This document shows, piece after piece, positions 26,455 through 34,983 of a stretch of DNA of 64,000 nucleotides. Source of the DNA: Candidatus Anaerobutyricum avicola (GTDB lineage Bacteria; Bacillota; Clostridia; Lachnospirales; Lachnospiraceae); the NCBI GenBank assembly GCA_019113845.1, contig DXGQ01000032.1:22834-86833 (forward strand), given 5' to 3'. Within the stretch, counting starts at the first letter, position 1. The number at the start of each line of letters is the position of its first letter. The notes below the pieces were generated by a model. That model saw only the letters and a program-made list of their open reading frames with translations, had not been told where the DNA came from and made no database searches. Both the position numbers and the translations under genes were made by a program.

Positions 26455-26574
26455 ACACCTCTTCTGTTTTTACAGGGTTCTTCCCGTTTTTTGCTTGCCT
26501 CAATCTCCTCTGCCACATTCTGACCGGCACTTCGTCGAAGAAATCTTACCGTCTCTTTTCTGCTCCGTCTTTGA

Positions 26575-27015
26575 TCACTCCGGCAGTTTTGCGTACTCTT
26601 CGTCGGATACCGGCTCGCACCACTCGTTGGATGTCTCCTCGCCCGGAACCTCCACAGCGATGTGGGAGAACCAGGAATCCTTCTTCGCGCCGTGCCAGTG
26701 CTTTACTTCCGCCGGGATCGTGATGACCGTTCCCGGTACAAGGCTCACTGCCTCTTTGCCTTCTTCCTGATACCAGCCCTCGCCTGCCGTGCAGATCAGA
26801 AGCTGGCCGCCACCGCTCTTTGCATGATGGATATGCCAGTTATTGCGGCATCCCGGCTCAAAAGTCACATTTGCCAGGAAAACGTTCGTCTCCTTCGGAT
26901 TTGTCAGCGGATTTAAGAAAGACTGTCCGATAAAAAACTGCGCGTACGCGTCGTTGGACTGACCCAGCCCAAACACATTCTGTTTGTCAAATTCTGCTTT
27001 ATCCATGATCTTCAT
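26575..27015 (-). CDS. Small cupin-domain protein
   Basis: 146 residues forming one cupin barrel. The metal-binding motif 1 is visible as WHIHHAKSGGGQLLICTAGEG, and motif 2 as IPAEVKHWHGAKKDSWFSHIA. The likely metal ligands are the histidines in HIHH and HWHG. Related proteins are annotated as cupins of unknown function near CMD genes. GGAGG lies 10 bases before the ATG at 27015. It is 120 bases upstream of the CMD gene and could share its transcript. Confidence 0.85.
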   Translation of the reverse strand: MKIMDKAEFDKQNVFGLGQSNDAYAQFFIGQSFLNPLTNPKETNVFLANVTFEPGCRNNWHIHHAKSGGGQLLICTAGEGWYQEEGKEAVSLVPGTVITIPAEVKHWHGAKKDSWFSHIAVEVPGEETSNEWCEPVSDEEYAKLPE

Positions 27016-27059
27016 GATACTATATCCTCCATTTTTTGTTTTTCCTGTATCTGGATATA

Positions 27060-28670
27060 TTATAGTCCTGCGACGCTTTTTCTGTCTAATGCCTGTTTTT
27101 TATTTGTGGTCATGCCTGGGGTGTATGATTCCCATTCCCAACTCTGTCCCGCATCCTCCGACACGAAAACAACGGCAAAGGTTCCCATATCCGCAGAGCT
27201 TGTGGACACCTGTACCTTGAGCAGACCGTCCTCCTCATAAGGCGTTCCGATATAGTCCAGATCTTCGGTTGTGAATCCATAGGCATTGCCGGTTATGGCT
27301 TCCGCCGCCTCTCCTGTCGGAAGTGTGACCGATTGAAATTGTTGCCCGCCATCCGTTGTGCGGTACATGGAAGAAGCGTCCCCGGAGGCGCCACCAAGCA
27401 GGATGAATCCGATATCTGCATCCATAAAGTACATGCCCTCTGCCACGCCGATATTTCCGGCAAACGGGTCCGCATTATGAATCTCTCCATTATAAAATTC
27501 ATAGAACCGGCTTCCGGCGGCGGCGTCCGTCACTTCCAGTCTCATGGAATGTTCCGCATCCAGATAGAAGGTCATACTGCCGTCCTGATCGGTGAGAAGC
27601 GTCTGCCCTTCTTCTCTGGCTTCGCTGATCTCCTGTTCTTCGCTGCTCCGTTCCTCCATCTCTTCCTTCGTCTTCATAGAATCTTCACCGCAGAAAACGA
27701 CTGACACTTCTTTTTCTTCCCCTGTCTGCCCGTCATGCAGAGAAACAGTCAGAACGTAGGCATCTTTACTCTCCCCATAACTGTCCCGGTAATAAAGCGA
27801 CAGTCTTCCTTCTTCGTCAAGACGGTACCATGGATTTTCACAGACCTTTGTAGTATAGCCGCCATACCGCAGGACGATGGACAAGTCATTCTCGTCTTCG
27901 TTCACCGGCGCAGTATCTGTCACAGCCTCGCTGCCGTCTGTGCCGGACTCTCCGCCTTTTCGGTCATTCACCCTTCCCGAAAAGCCCTGTTCCCGCAGCG
28001 CGCCAATCATATCAAACATTGGTTGCATTCTCTCCTGCCTGCTGTATTCCGTATGGACCGCGCCGTTTAGACGGACGGTCATGTCCGGGCTTTCGGCGGC
28101 GTCGTAGGTAATCAGATAGCTTTGTGGCGCTTCCCCGGAAAGGGTGTAAAGATAGCCGTCGACAGCTTCAATCTGTCCGTCGGCGATGGTCACCGAAAAT
28201 GTGTTGGCAGTGTACAGCTCACTGTCTTCCGGCAGACCCGCTCCTTCTTCCAGCGCTGTCACGATGCCAGAAAGTCCGTACCGGGAAAAATCCCTTTCTT
28301 CAAACGCAATCTTTTTTGTATTTCTCATCTCTTCGAGAATCCAGGACAGCTTTCCGTAATAGGGCTGGGCGCTTTCGTAAATCTGCCGGCCGGCATAGCC
28401 GGTCAGAAGCACGAAAATCAGAAGTTCCGCCGTCAGCAGAACGGTGGCGCCTCTTTGTACCTCCCGCTTTTTTCTTCTCTTTTGCCGAAAATATACAATC
28501 GTCCAGATAATAAACCACAAAACCCCCGCAAAACCAAGCGCGATCAGCACCGGCAGCCTTCTTGCGACGCCGCCCCACTGAAAAAGCCGGGTGAGGACCC
28601 GAAGACCCGCGGCGTAGAGGATCAGCGCCAGTGGATTTAACAAAATCGTCCAGTATAATTTTCTGTTCAT
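27060..28670 (-). CDS. Membrane protein with extracellular Asp-box repeats, BlaI-operator controlled
   Basis: 536 residues; not a family I can name. Three hydrophobic segments are visible (about 6-24, 39-60, 76-96), followed by a large outside domain. The C-terminal part holds two Asp-box-like motifs, SMYRTTDGGQQFQ and FVSEDAGQSWEWES, as in BNR or photosystem-stability (YCF48-like) propellers; only two blades are evident, so the fold is unsure. A linker is acidic and Glu-rich (EEMEERSSEEQEISEAREE). Its promoter copies the architecture of the 993-residue PBP promoter with a BlaI-type operator, so a role in the response to cell-wall antibiotics is inferred. Confidence 0.72.
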   Translation of the reverse strand: MNRKLYWTILLNPLALILYAAGLRVLTRLFQWGGVARRLPVLIALGFAGVLWFIIWTIVYFRQKRRKKREVQRGATVLLTAELLIFVLLTGYAGRQIYESAQPYYGKLSWILEEMRNTKKIAFEERDFSRYGLSGIVTALEEGAGLPEDSELYTANTFSVTIADGQIEAVDGYLYTLSGEAPQSYLITYDAAESPDMTVRLNGAVHTEYSRQERMQPMFDMIGALREQGFSGRVNDRKGGESGTDGSEAVTDTAPVNEDENDLSIVLRYGGYTTKVCENPWYRLDEEGRLSLYYRDSYGESKDAYVLTVSLHDGQTGEEKEVSVVFCGEDSMKTKEEMEERSSEEQEISEAREEGQTLLTDQDGSMTFYLDAEHSMRLEVTDAAAGSRFYEFYNGEIHNADPFAGNIGVAEGMYFMDADIGFILLGGASGDASSMYRTTDGGQQFQSVTLPTGEAAEAITGNAYGFTTEDLDYIGTPYEEDGLLKVQVSTSSADMGTFAVVFVSEDAGQSWEWESYTPGMTTNKKQALDRKSVAGL

Positions 28671-28715
28671 GACACACCTCCTGTTACCTTTTCATTTTAT
28701 TTCCTTCTTTTTAAT

Positions 28716-28742
28716 CTTACATTTGTAAGATTATTTTGTCAA
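28716..28742 (-). promoter_or_regulatory. Promoter with BlaI-type operator upstream of the Asp-box membrane protein
   Basis: On the minus strand TTGACA (28737-28742), a 17-base spacer and TAAGAT form the promoter. CTTACATTTGTAAG (28716-28729) with arms CTTACA/TGTAAG overlaps the spacer end and -10, as in the promoter at 19708-19755. About 45 bases separate it from the ATG. Confidence 0.78.
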
Positions 28743-28885
28743 TCTTTTTCCTGACTTTCCACATATCCGTTCTCTCCCGATAAACACGTCATACGTATTG
28801 AATGCGCCTCTGTTTTTTTACAATGAGTAACCCCCCATATCCTGTTAATCAGCTCATAAATGATAAAGCCCATCATAGCAGACGA

Positions 28886-28950
28886 GAAAACCAGGGGTAT
28901 CGCACAATGATGTTTTGTTCTTCCATCATTGGCACGATACCCCCGGTTTC
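28886..28950 (-). terminator. Long hairpin terminator after the LOR/SDH-domain gene
   Basis: On the minus strand GAAACC-GGGGGTATCGT-CCAATGATG pairs with CATCATTG-GCGATACCCC-GGTTTTC, a long stem with small bulges, followed by TTTTCTCGTC. It resembles the long hairpin at 19838 in size and layering, but not in sequence. Confidence 0.7.
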
Positions 28951-28993
28951 GTTTGTTCCCTGTATTTAATATAGTAGATTTCTTACAATCTCT

Positions 28994-30088
28994 TTACACC
29001 ACGCCCAGTCCTTTTGCCACGATCATGATAAAGTCCTGCACGTTGGTGACGATGGTGGTCGCCGCCAGGCTGCCACGGTCTAAGAGCTTGTTGACCACGA
29101 ACTCGTCGGCGTCCACGGTGTAGAGGAAGACCGGACGAACCGTTCCGTCCTCTAAAACGCGGTAGGACGGCGTCATATTGCCGGTGGCGATGGTGTGGAG
29201 CATGGTTGCCAGGCAGACAACGGTGGTCGCTTTTTTTACCATATTCCGCATGGCGGTCTGTCCTTCGTAGGCGTCGCCGATCACTTCCGGCAGAGGGCCG
29301 TCGTCACGGATGGAGCCGGTCAGCACAAACGGTACCTTTTCTTTCACGCAGCTGTACATGATGCCGTTGTCGATCTTGTAGTCGTCGATAAACTGCGGGA
29401 TCGAGCCGCTCTTTCTCACACGGTTGATGACGTCCAGGTGATTGTAATGGCCGTTCGGCTGGGATTTCTGGGTGTAAATGTCCTGACCGAGAGCGGTGTG
29501 GAACATCGCCCCTTCCAGATCGTGGGTTGCCAGTGCGTTTCCTGCCATCAGACCGTCCACATAGCCGTTTTCCACCATGGCCTGCATGGCTCTTCTGGCG
29601 TCGGCGTCAAAGGAGAAGGCCGGACCCATGACCCAGAGGATATTTCCATGTTCTCTCTCGTATTTTAACAGTTCAAACAGGCGGTCATAGTCTCTGGCGT
29701 AGGAAGTCTCACGGCTTCTGCCCTGACGGAAGACAAACTGGTCGCCTTCTCCCTCTTCCGGGTCTTCAAAACCGGTGCTGTGAAGATAGATTCCTTCTTC
29801 CGCATTTTCTGTTCTTCCAAGGATGACCTTGTCGCCGACCTGCAGGTTCCGGTTTTCCACCACCCGCAGCTCGCCGTCTTCTCCCAGTACCACGCTGGAA
29901 TCCATGCGGCTTTCTTTTGCCAGCTTCCACTGGCCGTCAATCTTAAAATACTCCGGATACATGGAGGTGCTGTGATAGTTCTCCGGCGCCACGCCTTTGA
30001 TGGTCACTTTTTCCCACGCCGCGTCCGGCGCATTGGCAAATCGCTCTTTCGTAAAATCCGGTTCTCTGTATTCTGGCATATGAAACAT
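28994..30088 (-). CDS. TIGR00300-family (LOR/SDH domain) protein, AgrE C-terminal-like
   Basis: 364 residues. An N-terminal domain (about 1-110) is followed by a Rossmann-like domain (about 130-360) with NILWVMGPAFSFDADARRAM, DGLMAGNALATHDLEGA and NDGIMYSC-like (IDNGIMYSCVKEKVP) segments. This matches the LOR/SDH conserved region protein family, related to the C-terminal half of cyanobacterial ArgZ/AgrE, which has ornithine cyclodeaminase activity. The arginine dihydrolase half is absent. An ornithine or related amino acid deaminase role is possible, not shown. An amidohydrolase gene lies 70 bases upstream on the same strand. Confidence 0.75.
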   Translation of the reverse strand: MFHMPEYREPDFTKERFANAPDAAWEKVTIKGVAPENYHSTSMYPEYFKIDGQWKLAKESRMDSSVVLGEDGELRVVENRNLQVGDKVILGRTENAEEGIYLHSTGFEDPEEGEGDQFVFRQGRSRETSYARDYDRLFELLKYEREHGNILWVMGPAFSFDADARRAMQAMVENGYVDGLMAGNALATHDLEGAMFHTALGQDIYTQKSQPNGHYNHLDVINRVRKSGSIPQFIDDYKIDNGIMYSCVKEKVPFVLTGSIRDDGPLPEVIGDAYEGQTAMRNMVKKATTVVCLATMLHTIATGNMTPSYRVLEDGTVRPVFLYTVDADEFVVNKLLDRGSLAATTIVTNVQDFIMIVAKGLGVV

Positions 30089-30158
30089 ACTTTCTACCTC
30101 TCTTCTATATTATAATCACTGTCATTTCTTTTACTATGGGACTATCGCAGTTATGGCT

Positions 30159-31763
30159 TCATCGGCGGTATACGCAGACTCCATCGGCATATGTCTCTGC
30201 CACCTGCACTTTGTCAATCTCCTCAGATGGTATCGTTAAGATATCCCGGTCGAGGACGGCAAAGTCCGCATGGTATCCCGGTGTCAACACGCCGACATTC
30301 TGGAATCCGGCTGCCTGTGCCGCGCCTTTTGTGTAGAGCGTGATTGCTGTCTTTATATCCACCGCCTGTTCGCTGCCGCAGTCTGTTCCGTCGGCGGCAA
30401 TGCGCGTCACTGCCTGTTTTAATCCCGGGAACGGGTCCGATGGCACTGCCCAGAATGTTGCCGGCGCGTCGGTGGAAAATCCGGTCACCACGCCTTCTTT
30501 TAACATGGTGCGTACCGGATAACACTGCCGCATCCAGTCTAAGCCTAAGTTCTTCCGGTAGCTGGCGGTCTCCGCATACATGAAGATTGGTTGTGTCACG
30601 AAGGAGATGCCGCAGGCTGCCGCCTTCCTGATGCTGTCCATGGTCGGGTCCGTCACATGCTCCACCCGCACATACGGGATGCCGTCGGTCGTCCACGGCG
30701 TTTCTGCCGCCGCCCGGTTCACCATCCGCTCGATGGCGCGCCCGCCCATGGCATGCATGGAAAGCTGGCAGTGATTCTTTTTACAAAATGCCACGGCAGA
30801 TTCCACCAGATCGTCGCTGCACACGGAGATACCGTATTCGTCGGTGGAACCCTTGAACGGACGGTTCATCCAGGCAGTCCTTCCCGAGATGCTGCCGTCG
30901 CCGATGAGCTTTAAGCCGGCGGCAAAGATCTGCTGATTCCGGTTCAGTTTTTCCGGCGACAGGGTAAAGCTTCCATCTTTCGCAAAGAAATCCCACATAT
31001 AGTAAACGCCCACCTTCTGCGCGAAGCCTTTTTTCGCTGCCGCCTCATAGATCGGTATATTATCCGTGGCGTCCAGATTACCCATGTCGCAGACGGACGT
31101 CACTCCCTGGGAATTAAGCAACGCGCCCAGTTCCAACAAATTCTCCACCTTCTGCTCCTTCGAGGCCACCGGCAGCAGGGGAGCGAGAAGATTTCTCGCA
31201 TTTTCCTTCAGAACGCCGGTCGGCTCGCCGTTTTCATCCCGCTCGATCTCTCCGCCCGGAGGGTCCGGCGTGTTCCGGTCGATGCCCGCCAAAGACAGCG
31301 CTATGCTGTTGACACAGCGGATGTGAGCGCAGGTACGCATGAGGGATACCGGAGCGTCGCTGCACACCGCATCCAGATCGTACCGGTTCGGCGAACGCTT
31401 TTCTAAAAGGCCTTCCTCGTCATACCCCCAGCCCTCGATCCATTTTTCAGGACCCTGTTCCTCTCTTTTCTCCTTTATGGCTTCTTTCAGTTCCTCAATG
31501 GATGTGATCTTTGGCGGCATGATGGTGATCTGCTTCTGAAAATCAGCCAGGATCACCGGATGCATGTGGGCATCCACGAATCCGGGGATCACTCTTCTTC
31601 CCTGCAGATCCACAACGGGCGCATCGCCCCCATGTACCTCTTCCGTCTCGCCGATCCAGCAGATGCGTCCGTTCTCCACCGCCATGGCGCTGGCTTCCGG
31701 CGTCTTCTCATCCGCTGTAAATATCTTTCCATTTACAAAAAATGTTTTTTCTGTCTGTTTCAT
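30159..31763 (-). CDS. Amidohydrolase of the YtcJ type
   Basis: About 534 residues of the amidohydrolase 3 family. The N-terminal composite domain (VNGKIFTADEKTPEASAMAV) leads to the metal motif VDAHMHP, and later metal-binding histidines lie in CQLSMHAMGG and VRVEHVTD. The end has FSTDAPATFWAVPSDPF and the closing segment GYHADFAVLDRDI. The ATG at 31763 is chosen over the track start at 31808 since homology begins at MKQTEKTFF and GGGAG lies upstream. Members hydrolyse amide-like bonds of diverse substrates. It is divergent from the M20 hydrolase and transporter operon. Confidence 0.88.
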   Translation of the reverse strand: MKQTEKTFFVNGKIFTADEKTPEASAMAVENGRICWIGETEEVHGGDAPVVDLQGRRVIPGFVDAHMHPVILADFQKQITIMPPKITSIEELKEAIKEKREEQGPEKWIEGWGYDEEGLLEKRSPNRYDLDAVCSDAPVSLMRTCAHIRCVNSIALSLAGIDRNTPDPPGGEIERDENGEPTGVLKENARNLLAPLLPVASKEQKVENLLELGALLNSQGVTSVCDMGNLDATDNIPIYEAAAKKGFAQKVGVYYMWDFFAKDGSFTLSPEKLNRNQQIFAAGLKLIGDGSISGRTAWMNRPFKGSTDEYGISVCSDDLVESAVAFCKKNHCQLSMHAMGGRAIERMVNRAAAETPWTTDGIPYVRVEHVTDPTMDSIRKAAACGISFVTQPIFMYAETASYRKNLGLDWMRQCYPVRTMLKEGVVTGFSTDAPATFWAVPSDPFPGLKQAVTRIAADGTDCGSEQAVDIKTAITLYTKGAAQAAGFQNVGVLTPGYHADFAVLDRDILTIPSEEIDKVQVAETYADGVCVYRR

Positions 31764-31933
31764 TCTACTAACACTCCCTTTTAGCCGGATGATGATTATC
31801 TCTGTCATCCGCCAGACGGCGGCGACAAAAGCTCCGTATCCGGCCTTTCCATACTATAATAACAGAACCTGTCCGGTTTGTCAGGAATTTTTGGAGAAAT
31901 ACGTAGAAAAAAATGTATTTTTAAATAAAAATT

Positions 31934-31990
31934 CTTGCAAATATCACAAAAAAATGATAACATAAATATTAACGTGTTTTTAATATTTAT
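31934..31990 (+). promoter_or_regulatory. Promoter with a 12-bp inverted repeat upstream of the M20-YfcC operon
   Basis: TTGCAA (31934-31939), a 17-base spacer and TAACAT (31957-31962) form a candidate promoter. CATAAATATTAA-N7-TTAATATTTATG (31960-31990) is a perfect inverted repeat over the -10 and start region, a likely repressor operator. Confidence 0.6.
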
Positions 31991-32000
31991 GACATGATAC

Positions 32001-32045
32001 GACTCCGAAGCTGGAAAAATCAATCATTCGGAGTCTTTTCTTTTT
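32001..32045 (+). terminator. Terminator-like hairpin in the M20 leader
   Basis: GACTCCGAA-N17-TTCGGAGTC is followed by TTTTCTTTTT, a full intrinsic-terminator shape. It lies between the promoter and the start at 32077, so it may be an attenuator. I see no antiterminator partner. Confidence 0.65.
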
Positions 32046-32076
32046 ATCAGACAAAGAAAAGGAGGAGTACATAATT

Positions 32077-33318
32077 ATGAAGATATCCACCGAGGAGATC
32101 CGTCAGGCTGCGCAGGACATCCGGGAACAGATGATCATGGACAGACGCCGCCTGCATCAGATACCGGAGATCGGCACTGATCTGCCGCAGACCAGCGCTT
32201 ACGTGAAAGAACGTCTGGACGCCATGGGGATTTCCTGGCAGGACTGCGGCGGTCCCCTTCCGGAAAAAATGACCAGAGATTACATGACCGCGGGTTTCCC
32301 GCGGATGGAGAAAGAAACCGGCGTCGTCGCCACCATCGGCAGCGGAAGCCCCTGTATTCTTCTGCGGGCGGACATGGACGCCCTTCCCATCCGGGAAGAT
32401 AATGGCCTTGATTTCAAGTCAGAAAATGGCCTTGGACACATGTGCGGTCACGACGCGCACACCGCCATGCTCCTTGGAGCGGCGCAGATTTTAAAAGACA
32501 GGGAGGAACAGCTGCCGGGCACGGTCAAACTGATGTTCCAGCCCGGCGAGGAGACCGGCGCAGGCGCAAGGATCATGGTGGAAAACGGCCTTCTCGAAGA
32601 TCCGAAGCCGGACGCCGCCTTCGGCATCCATGTGGAACCTTCCGATCACACGGGCAGAGCCGGCTATGCCGTGGGGGTCAATTCCTCTTCTCTTGATACA
32701 TTTATTCTGAAGATCAAGGGCAAAGGCGGACACAGCTCCATGCCGCAGCTTTGCACAGACCCGCTGATGGTCATGAACCAGGTATATCAGGCCGTGAATC
32801 TGCTGGTAAGCCGGGAGACAGACCCGTCCGCCATGGTCGCTTTAACCTGCGGCGTGGCAAAGGGCGGCACCGCCGTCAATATCATCCCCGATGAGGCGGA
32901 GCTTCATATCGGCGTGCGCACGCTGGACGTCGAGGCCGCCAATCATCTCACCAGACGGATTCCCGAGCTCATCGACCACTACGTGAAGGCGTGGAACGCC
33001 GACTATGAGCTGACCACTTTCCACACGCCATGTACATGGACCGACGAAGGTCTGTGTCAGGAACTGGTCCCTTATCTTGGCGAGGTTCTTGGCAGCAGCA
33101 ACGTCCATCAAATCCCGGCGCTGTCCGCCACGGAAGATTTTGGCTACGTCACGGAAAAAATCCCGGGGATGTTTATCTTCCTCGGCGCCGGCGCTCCGGA
33201 AAACGCGCCGCTGCACAGCCCGCAGATGGTACTCGATGAAGACGTGCTGCCGCTGGGGGCCGCCCTTCATGCCAATGTGGCCATCTCCTGGCTCAACACA
33301 CACAGCGATTCCCGGTAA
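32077..33318 (+). CDS. M20 amidohydrolase / amino-acylase (HipO-AbgB-like)
   Basis: 413 residues. The peptidase M20D fold is evident from the metal motif MCGHDAHTAMLLGAA, the catalytic MFQPGEETGAGA and the late LSATEDFGYV and NAPLHSP. A dimerisation domain lies between about 190 and 305 (KGKGGHSSMPQ). Members cleave N-acyl or N-aminobenzoyl amino acids, or indole conjugates. GGAGGAG stands before the ATG. The YfcC-type transporter follows after 121 bases, suggesting an uptake and hydrolysis pair for an amino-acid conjugate or dipeptide. Confidence 0.9.
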   Translation: MKISTEEIRQAAQDIREQMIMDRRRLHQIPEIGTDLPQTSAYVKERLDAMGISWQDCGGPLPEKMTRDYMTAGFPRMEKETGVVATIGSGSPCILLRADMDALPIREDNGLDFKSENGLGHMCGHDAHTAMLLGAAQILKDREEQLPGTVKLMFQPGEETGAGARIMVENGLLEDPKPDAAFGIHVEPSDHTGRAGYAVGVNSSSLDTFILKIKGKGGHSSMPQLCTDPLMVMNQVYQAVNLLVSRETDPSAMVALTCGVAKGGTAVNIIPDEAELHIGVRTLDVEAANHLTRRIPELIDHYVKAWNADYELTTFHTPCTWTDEGLCQELVPYLGEVLGSSNVHQIPALSATEDFGYVTEKIPGMFIFLGAGAPENAPLHSPQMVLDEDVLPLGAALHANVAISWLNTHSDSR

Positions 33319-33439
33319 ATCCTGCCGCCTGTGAATCATCGGAAAGGATGACACAGGCAAAAAGGATTCTACTGAAATAAAAACTTTGCAGAGCCTCACA
33401 AAAGTCAGACTCCGCAACCACAACTAGAAAGGAACAAAC

Positions 33440-34840
33440 ATGAACACACAAGCAAAAGCAAAGAAAGGCTTCCACATGCCGCATGTCTTCATCATTCTGC
33501 TGCTGATCATGCTCTTTGTGGTCGTTCTCTCTTACATCATCCCAAGCGGAAGCTATGAGAGGGTGACAGACAGCGCCGGCATCACCGTCGTTGATCCGGA
33601 TACCTTCCAATATGTGGAAAATGAAACACCGATCACTTTTATGGACTATTTTGAGGCGGTCTACAACGGCTTTGTCAACGGAGCCACCATCATGGGCACG
33701 CTCTTTATCAGCTCCGGCGTCATTTATCTTCTGGAAGTGAGCGGCGCATTCGGGGCCGGCATCAACCTGATCTTACAGAAGACCAAAGGAAAAGAATTTT
33801 CCGTGGTATGCATTTTTTATACGATTTTCGTCATTTTCGGCGTGCTCGGCTACGGAGAAGCCGCCTACCCATTTTACCCGCTGGCAGTGACTATCGGCTT
33901 TGCCCTGGGCTATGACCGGATGGTCGGCACAGGTCTTGCCATCATCGGAAGTACCGTCGGTTTTACCTCCGGTCTTATGAATACCTTTACCACCGGTGTG
34001 GCACAGCAGATTGTCGGTCTGCCGATGTTCTCCGGCATCGGTTTCCGCTGCGTCGGTCTTGTGGTCTTTTATATAATCGGTCTTGCCGGTCTTTACGCTT
34101 ACTGCCGCAAGATCAAAAAGAACCCGGAAGCAAGCCTTATGAGCGAGGAGTACTTAAACCAGAATAAAGAGGACCATGTGTCCGGTATGGAAGAGATGAC
34201 GCTGCCGCGGATTCTCGGCCTTCTCGTCTTCCTCTGTATCATCGTTATCCAGGGATTCGGCTGTATCCGCCTTGGCTGGAGCTTTCCGCAGATTGCCGCC
34301 ATTTATGTGATCATGGGGATTTTGCTGACCATCATCTTCCGCTTTGAGCCGAGCAAAGCCTGCCAGCTTTTCTGTCAAGGCGCTGTGCGGGTATTCGCCG
34401 CCGCCTTTGCGGTCGGTCTGGCGCAGTCCGTGGTCGTTCTCATGAACCAGGCGTGCATCATGGACACCATTGTGCATGCCATGTCCGTCCTTCTGGAACA
34501 TAAGAGTGCCATTCTTGCCCTGCTGATCATCTTTGTCTTTGTGACGCTGTTTAACTTCCTGGTCGTATCCGGAAGCGGCAAGGCCGTCATCGTCATGCCG
34601 ATCTTGCAGCCGCTGGGCGAGATCCTTCACATCAACCAGCAGGTGTTAGTGCTCACATATCAGTACGGCGACGGCATCACCAACAGCTTCTGGCCGGGAA
34701 GTTCCCTCGTGCAGCTTTCCATGTGCGGCGTAGACTACGGTTCCTGGATCAAGTTCTGCTGGAAGATCTATCTGGGATTTATCGTGAGCGCTTTCATTCT
34801 CGTGATGATCGCCCACGGCATCGGATACGGGCCGTTCTGA
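33440..34840 (+). CDS. YfcC/DcuC-family membrane transporter
   Basis: 466 residues with about 11-12 hydrophobic segments and no soluble domain apart from the loop near residue 230. The start MPHVFIILLLIMLFVV and YIIPSGSYER, and the later FLVVSGSGKAVIVMPILQPLG, are typical of YfcC (C4-dicarboxylate anaerobic carrier superfamily), many members of which carry amino acids or peptides. AGAAAGGAA precedes the ATG. Its placement after the M20 hydrolase suggests it imports the substrate of that enzyme. Confidence 0.88.
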   Translation: MNTQAKAKKGFHMPHVFIILLLIMLFVVVLSYIIPSGSYERVTDSAGITVVDPDTFQYVENETPITFMDYFEAVYNGFVNGATIMGTLFISSGVIYLLEVSGAFGAGINLILQKTKGKEFSVVCIFYTIFVIFGVLGYGEAAYPFYPLAVTIGFALGYDRMVGTGLAIIGSTVGFTSGLMNTFTTGVAQQIVGLPMFSGIGFRCVGLVVFYIIGLAGLYAYCRKIKKNPEASLMSEEYLNQNKEDHVSGMEEMTLPRILGLLVFLCIIVIQGFGCIRLGWSFPQIAAIYVIMGILLTIIFRFEPSKACQLFCQGAVRVFAAAFAVGLAQSVVVLMNQACIMDTIVHAMSVLLEHKSAILALLIIFVFVTLFNFLVVSGSGKAVIVMPILQPLGEILHINQQVLVLTYQYGDGITNSFWPGSSLVQLSMCGVDYGSWIKFCWKIYLGFIVSAFILVMIAHGIGYGPF

Positions 34841-34893
34841 TACAATCTTTTTTAATTTACACTGAATCAACACAGGCTTGCATCACTTTTCAT

Positions 34894-34955
34894 AAGAAAT
34901 GCTCTCCAGCGTCGGCGTACACTACAGTACTTCCGACAGGGAGAGCATTTCTTTT
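34894..34955. terminator. Bidirectional terminator between YfcC and the SorC regulator
   Basis: AAGAAATGCTCTCC pairs with GGAGAGCATTTCTT with A-runs on the left and TTTT on the right, so it can end both converging transcripts. Confidence 0.85.
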
Positions 34956-34983
34956 ATAAAGCCGCACTGTTTTTACAGAAAAC

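Larger units (their letters stand above)
28671..28993. other. 323-base intergenic region
   Basis: It holds the promoter/operator at 28716-28742 and the terminator hairpin at 28886-28950. I saw nothing else. Confidence 0.6.
31764..32076. other. Divergent promoter region (313 bases)
   Basis: Between the amidohydrolase and M20 genes. It holds a plus-strand promoter with inverted repeat and a leader hairpin, listed separately. The left 150 bases show nothing I can name. Confidence 0.5.
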
